Translations under genes and position numbers: made by a program
Part shown: positions 61,500-64,000 of the stretch, one piece after another
Position numbering within the stretch: the stretch's first letter is position 1
Layout: each line of letters opens with the position of its first letter
Notes under the pieces: generated by a model
Database searches by the model: none
Told to the model about the DNA's origin: nothing
Seen by the model: only the letters and a program-made list of their open reading frames with translations
Assembly: GCA_026645935.1 (NCBI GenBank)
Contig: JAPKMP010000013.1
Coordinates: forward strand, 1 to 64,000
From: Candidatus Villigracilaceae bacterium
Lineage (GTDB): Bacteria; Chloroflexota; Anaerolineae; Anaerolineales; Villigracilaceae
Direction of reading: 5' to 3'
Length of the DNA: 64,000 nucleotides

Positions 61500-61579
61500 G
61501 TACTGTCTTCTTCCCAAACATATCAGTACATTTTTCCAAACATGTACTGTTTTCTTTCCAAACATGTACTGTCTTCTTT
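61500..61579. repeat. Short tandem repeats upstream of the mod promoter
   Basis: Three complete imperfect units plus a partial one, of the form GTACTGTTTTCTTTCCAAACAT with lengths of about 26, 18, 22 and 16 bp, run head to tail at 61500-61579. They lie 45-125 bp upstream of the mod -10 box and next to the HU-gene terminator, so they may be regulator-binding sites. Confidence 0.65.
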
Positions 61580-61583
61580 GGCG

Positions 61584-61621
61584 AAAAGACCTGACAGGTC
61601 GTGAAACCCGTCAGGTCTTTT
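61584..61621. terminator. Bidirectional terminator downstream of the HU-like gene
   Basis: AAAAGACCTGAC (61584-61595) and GTCAGGTCTTTT (61610-61621) form a perfect 12-bp stem with a 14-nt loop. It ends 8 nt past the HU-like stop codon (61630) and shares its core with the palindromes at 16473 and 43456. Confidence 0.8.
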
Positions 61622-61629
61622 GTGAAAAG

Positions 61630-62010
61630 CTACGCTTTCTGGAACTCGATGGCGTCCAGCACCCGCTTGAACTCCTTGCCGGGGTTGAAGCGCGGCAGGA
61701 CGTTCTGGATCTGGCTGGAGCGCACCTCGTCGGCCGTCCCGACACCGTCCGATTCGATCCTCAACCAGAAACTGCCGAAATCGCCCAACTCCACGATGTT
61801 CCCCGCCGCCAGTTCCTGCGGGATGGTGGTCAGCAGGGCTTCCAGCACCGCCATCGTATCCGCAGTGGAGACGGTGGAGATCTGCGAAATCCGCTCCGCC
61901 ATCTGGCGCAGGGTCTTGCGCCCGGTGGAATCGATGGACGGGTAGAACTTCTTGGGCGCGGTCGGGTTCGCCGGGTTCCCGCGCTCGACAACATTGAATC
62001 TCACGGTCAT
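61630..62010 (-). CDS. HU/IHF-family DNA-binding protein (divergent, histone-like)
   Basis: This 126-residue protein is of the long, divergent HU class: an N-terminal extension ('MTVRFNVVERGNPANPTAPK'), then the HU-type helix pair ('LRQMAERISQISTVSTADTM', 'VLEALLTTIPQELAAGNIVE') and 'LGDFGSFWLRIESDG', followed by 'LPRFNPGKEFKRVLDAIEFQ'. The tip of the DNA-binding arm, RxNPxT in canonical HU, is represented by 'PRFNPGKEF'. It probably organises or bends DNA. ATAGGAGG precedes the ATG, and an extended -10 TGCTATACT lies at 62094-62102. Confidence 0.82.
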   Translation of the reverse strand: MTVRFNVVERGNPANPTAPKKFYPSIDSTGRKTLRQMAERISQISTVSTADTMAVLEALLTTIPQELAAGNIVELGDFGSFWLRIESDGVGTADEVRSSQIQNVLPRFNPGKEFKRVLDAIEFQKA

Positions 62011-62093
62011 GTTTGCCTCCTATGGCTATGAAAAAAAAGTTGTTTGATGGGGAGATTCCGTTTTCTACCGGGATTTCCCCTACGGCAGGCGCG

Positions 62094-62102
62094 AGTATAG
62101 CA
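62094..62102 (-). promoter_or_regulatory. Extended -10 promoter of the HU-like gene
   Basis: The minus strand reads TGCTATACT at 62102-62094 (5 of 6 matches in the -10 plus the TG extension), giving an ~80-nt leader before the ATG at 62010. No convincing -35 box is present. Confidence 0.5.
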
Positions 62103-62114
62103 TAAAATTTCACG

Positions 62115-62738
62115 TCATTGCGGGGTGGATCGACGTCCCCGTTTTCTCTTGATTCCGGGCCCTGTAAATGGGACAAACGCCACGCCGCCAAGGCTGCAGG
62201 ACTTCAGCTCACCCCCTTCCTTAACGAATTTCCACAATTTCTGATATACCCCGGGCGGACCGATTGGGATGACAAGCCGGCCCCCTTCTGCCAATTGGTT
62301 AATTAGCGGTTCGGGCAGATGATCCGGCGCGGCCGTTACAATGATCGCATCATAAGGCGCATACTCGGGCAAGCCGTAATATCTATCGCCCTGCCTGACG
62401 TGTACATTAGTGTAGCCCAATTCTTTAAGCCGTGCAGCGGCGGTTTCAGCCAACTCGGGAATGATCTCGATGCTATATACCTCCCTGTAACCCAATTCAG
62501 CCAGAATGGCTGCCTGATAACCGGAGCCGGTGCCGACCTCGAGAATTGTTTCCCCGGGCTTAAGGTCCAATAGTTCTGTCATCCAGCCCACAAGGAAGGG
62601 TTGCGATATGGTCTGGCCATATCCGATCGGGAGCGGGTGGTCTTCGTATGCCTGATCGATATATTTTTCAGGAACGAACTTGTGACGAGGCACGGCTTGC
62701 AGGGCTTTCAATATTTCCTTGTTCACAACGAATCCCAT
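62115..62738 (-). CDS. pcm: Protein-L-isoaspartate O-methyltransferase
   Basis: This 207-residue SAM-dependent methyltransferase has 'VPRHKFVPEKYIDQAYEDHP', 'LPIGYGQTISQPFLVGWMTE' (substrate loop), motif I 'ILEVGTGSGYQAAILAELGY' and 'LVIPIGPP'. It methylates L-isoaspartyl residues to start repair of damaged proteins. The C-terminal tail is basic and overlaps a short GTCATTGCGGGG string (62112-62123) shared with the palindromic element at 16217-16331, so the tail may have been altered by a repeat. Confidence 0.94.
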   Translation of the reverse strand: MGFVVNKEILKALQAVPRHKFVPEKYIDQAYEDHPLPIGYGQTISQPFLVGWMTELLDLKPGETILEVGTGSGYQAAILAELGYREVYSIEIIPELAETAAARLKELGYTNVHVRQGDRYYGLPEYAPYDAIIVTAAPDHLPEPLINQLAEGGRLVIPIGPPGVYQKLWKFVKEGGELKSCSLGGVAFVPFTGPGIKRKRGRRSTPQ

Positions 62739-62845
62739 GCGGCGGGGGATGAAAACGCAGTCGTCAGTGTCGTTCCCGCCCGCGGGCTTGCCTTAGTTTT
62801 ACAAATGCGGCATTGGGTGGCGGGCGTGTGCCATGCTGATCTTCT

Positions 62846-63463
62846 TCATATGATTGGGTGCCTGGCGAGATCAATCTCCCTTTTCCAGCTCGCATTAGCC
62901 GCAAATACCAGAGAGATCATCAGCAGCGGCGCGCCTATGATCAGGAATGTGCCTGCGCTTTGGATCCCATCGTCCAGAGTCCAGATCGAAAAAGCAAGCG
63001 CCGCCAGTCCAAATACGACGGCTCCAACCCACGGCCAGCGCCAGGCGAATGCCAGTACGAATCCCAGCGCGATCATCGGAAGCATGTGCATCAGGAAGGC
63101 AAGCAGCATCCCTCCCAGGGTGCGTCCTTCTTCAAATACATCGAATGCGAACAGGCTCATAAAAGCCACGAGGATCAGACAGCAAATGCGCGGACCCCAG
63201 TAAAGCCATTTTGCCAGCCGGGTATCGATACCTTCATGGCGTCGATGTCGGTCTGCCGCCAGGATCAGGATTCCGAGCAGGGAATGGAGAATGCCAAGGG
63301 GGATCGCGATCAGGATCGAATTCACCGCCAGCATCCAAAACTCAAATTCCTCGCCGCCGAGCATATAGGGACTGACGCTCATCGCCGCCAGGGATAGGGT
63401 AAAAGAAAGCGCTAACACAAGAACCAATCCCTGCCTAAATTTTCGGGACCGAACTGAGATCAT
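62846..63463 (-). CDS. Hypothetical integral membrane protein
   Basis: This 205-residue protein is not recognised. It has about six hydrophobic segments ('LVLVLALSFTLSLAAMSVSP', 'FWMLAVNSILIAIPLGILHS', 'CCLILVAFMSLFAFDVF', 'GMLLAFLMHMLPMIALGFVL', 'WVGAVVFGLAALAFSIW' and 'TFLIIGAPLLMISLVFAANA'), ending in a short charged tail. The arrangement resembles small DUF-type membrane proteins with no known activity. Both flanks (62739-62845 and 63464-63615) show no other gene. Confidence 0.7.
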   Translation of the reverse strand: MISVRSRKFRQGLVLVLALSFTLSLAAMSVSPYMLGGEEFEFWMLAVNSILIAIPLGILHSLLGILILAADRHRRHEGIDTRLAKWLYWGPRICCLILVAFMSLFAFDVFEEGRTLGGMLLAFLMHMLPMIALGFVLAFAWRWPWVGAVVFGLAALAFSIWTLDDGIQSAGTFLIIGAPLLMISLVFAANASWKREIDLARHPII

Positions 63464-63615
63464 GATGGCCGTCCTTTCTGCCTATTTATAGTATAGCGCG
63501 TACCAGGGGCTGCGGCGCTGATGAGTTTTGATTCCGCCGGCTGATGCGCGGACCTGCGCGGAGTGCTACACTATGTTAAGGATACGCGACCCGGTTTGCC
63601 TGTCTGGAGGTGTGT

Positions 63616-64000
63616 ATGAGCAAGGTCCTTGAATCGCCCGCCAAACCCATTTATCTGGAGGAAATCTCATCTCCAAAGACCGCCTTCTTTTTCCTTATTC
63701 TCACGTTTCTGTTTCTCTTTATGGCTGTCGTTCGTTGGATCGTGACAGGCATGGATTGGCTCGCTGGGTTTCTTTGCGCGTTTTCAGCGATGTTTCTTTT
63801 CTATGTGCTGAATTTCCAGGTTCTGCTCATAATAATCACTCCCGGGGTGCTGTCCCTTCGATTCGGCATCTTCGCCTGGACCGTGCCTCTGAACAATATC
63901 GCGGATTGCCGTATTGACGATATTCCGCTGTTGATGCGAATAGGCGGCGCGGGAATCCATTTCATGTTCATCCGTAAACGCTACCGCGTCTCGTTCAATT
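63616..64000 (+). CDS. Membrane protein with PH-like domain (partial, runs off the window)
   Basis: The reading frame from the ATG at 63616 stays open to the window edge (128 codons). A GGAGG Shine-Dalgarno lies 6 nt upstream. It has a short cytoplasmic N-terminus, two transmembrane helices ('TAFFFLILTFLFLFMAVVRW' and 'WLAGFLCAFSAMFLFYVLNF'), then 'VLSLRFGIFAWTVPLNNIAD' and 'FMFIRKRYRVSFN', which resemble bacterial PH (bPH) domains of small membrane proteins. The C-terminus is missing, so the family assignment is tentative. Confidence 0.65.
   Translation, partial: MSKVLESPAKPIYLEEISSPKTAFFFLILTFLFLFMAVVRWIVTGMDWLAGFLCAFSAMFLFYVLNFQVLLIIITPGVLSLRFGIFAWTVPLNNIADCRIDDIPLLMRIGGAGIHFMFIRKRYRVSFN

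Overview
The window looks like chromosomal DNA of an anaerobic or microaerophilic member of the Chloroflexota, most likely class Anaerolineae. This is an inference from gene content and style: a bacterial-type CODH/acetyl-CoA synthase operon, a single-chain pyruvate:ferredoxin oxidoreductase, very large soluble GAF-domain kinases and Thr/Pro-rich lipoprotein linkers. No 16S rRNA is present to confirm it. No tRNA, CRISPR array, transposase or integrase gene was seen.

Layout. 1-1240: the 3' end of a 23S rRNA, a 5S rRNA with terminator, then rpsU (with a leader that can form an attenuator) and infA. 1271-10924 (minus strand): a dihydroorotate-dehydrogenase-like flavoprotein with pyruvate:ferredoxin oxidoreductase, a DMT transporter, a Nudix hydrolase, a LysM lipoprotein, a large GT-C-like membrane protein and a ClbS/DfsB-like protein. 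11008-14790 (minus): a low-GC accessory block with a trypsin-like protease, an HExxH metallopeptidase, a small partner and a membrane-anchored Thr/Pro-rich protein. These are separated by two related ~120-bp hairpin repeats and GTTGGGC/GCCCAAC core-like sites, and the block sits behind a strong promoter. The arrangement resembles a small integron cassette array without an integrase.

14827-31802 (minus): a signal-transduction island. Two giant hybrid histidine kinases (8 and 12 tandem GAF domains, no membrane segments) accompany a receiver-adenylyl cyclase, an Hpt protein, a receiver-SpoIIE phosphatase and a lone receiver. Together they form a soluble multistep phosphorelay with second-messenger and Ser/Thr-phosphatase outputs.

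31876-54279: a C1 / Wood-Ljungdahl region. The minus-strand arm carries a UroD-type methyltransferase, a homocysteine S-methyltransferase-like protein, a RACo-type corrinoid activator, a small PF13769-like protein and two CooC-type nickel-insertion ATPases. Divergently, a ~16-kb plus-strand operon encodes an HMA-like protein, AcsA, AcsB, a bacterioferritin, a CBS protein, AcsD, AcsC, a second RACo/AcsV, a GNAT acetyltransferase, AcsE, a MetV-MetF fusion, a degenerate HdrC-like FeS protein, malic enzyme and a thioredoxin-reductase-fold flavoprotein without a CxxC. The carbonyl branch and the final methyl-branch steps are present. Formate dehydrogenase, formyl-THF synthetase and FolD/FchA are not in the window. 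Acetyl-CoA made or split here would connect with the pyruvate:ferredoxin oxidoreductase at 2.3-5.9 kb.

54321-61456 (minus): a Type III restriction-modification operon (mod, res) followed by a small protein that resembles the C-terminus of Type ISP helicases, an OLD/RloC-like AAA ATPase and a two-helix membrane protein. The C-terminal ~17 codons of the small protein recur as non-coding remnants right after the ATPase gene and right after the membrane-protein gene, and the RBS/start region is conserved too. This suggests a modular defence locus in which gene bodies have been swapped between conserved ends. 61500-64000: short tandem repeats, a divergent HU-like protein, protein-L-isoaspartate methyltransferase, a small membrane protein and the start of another membrane protein that runs off the window.
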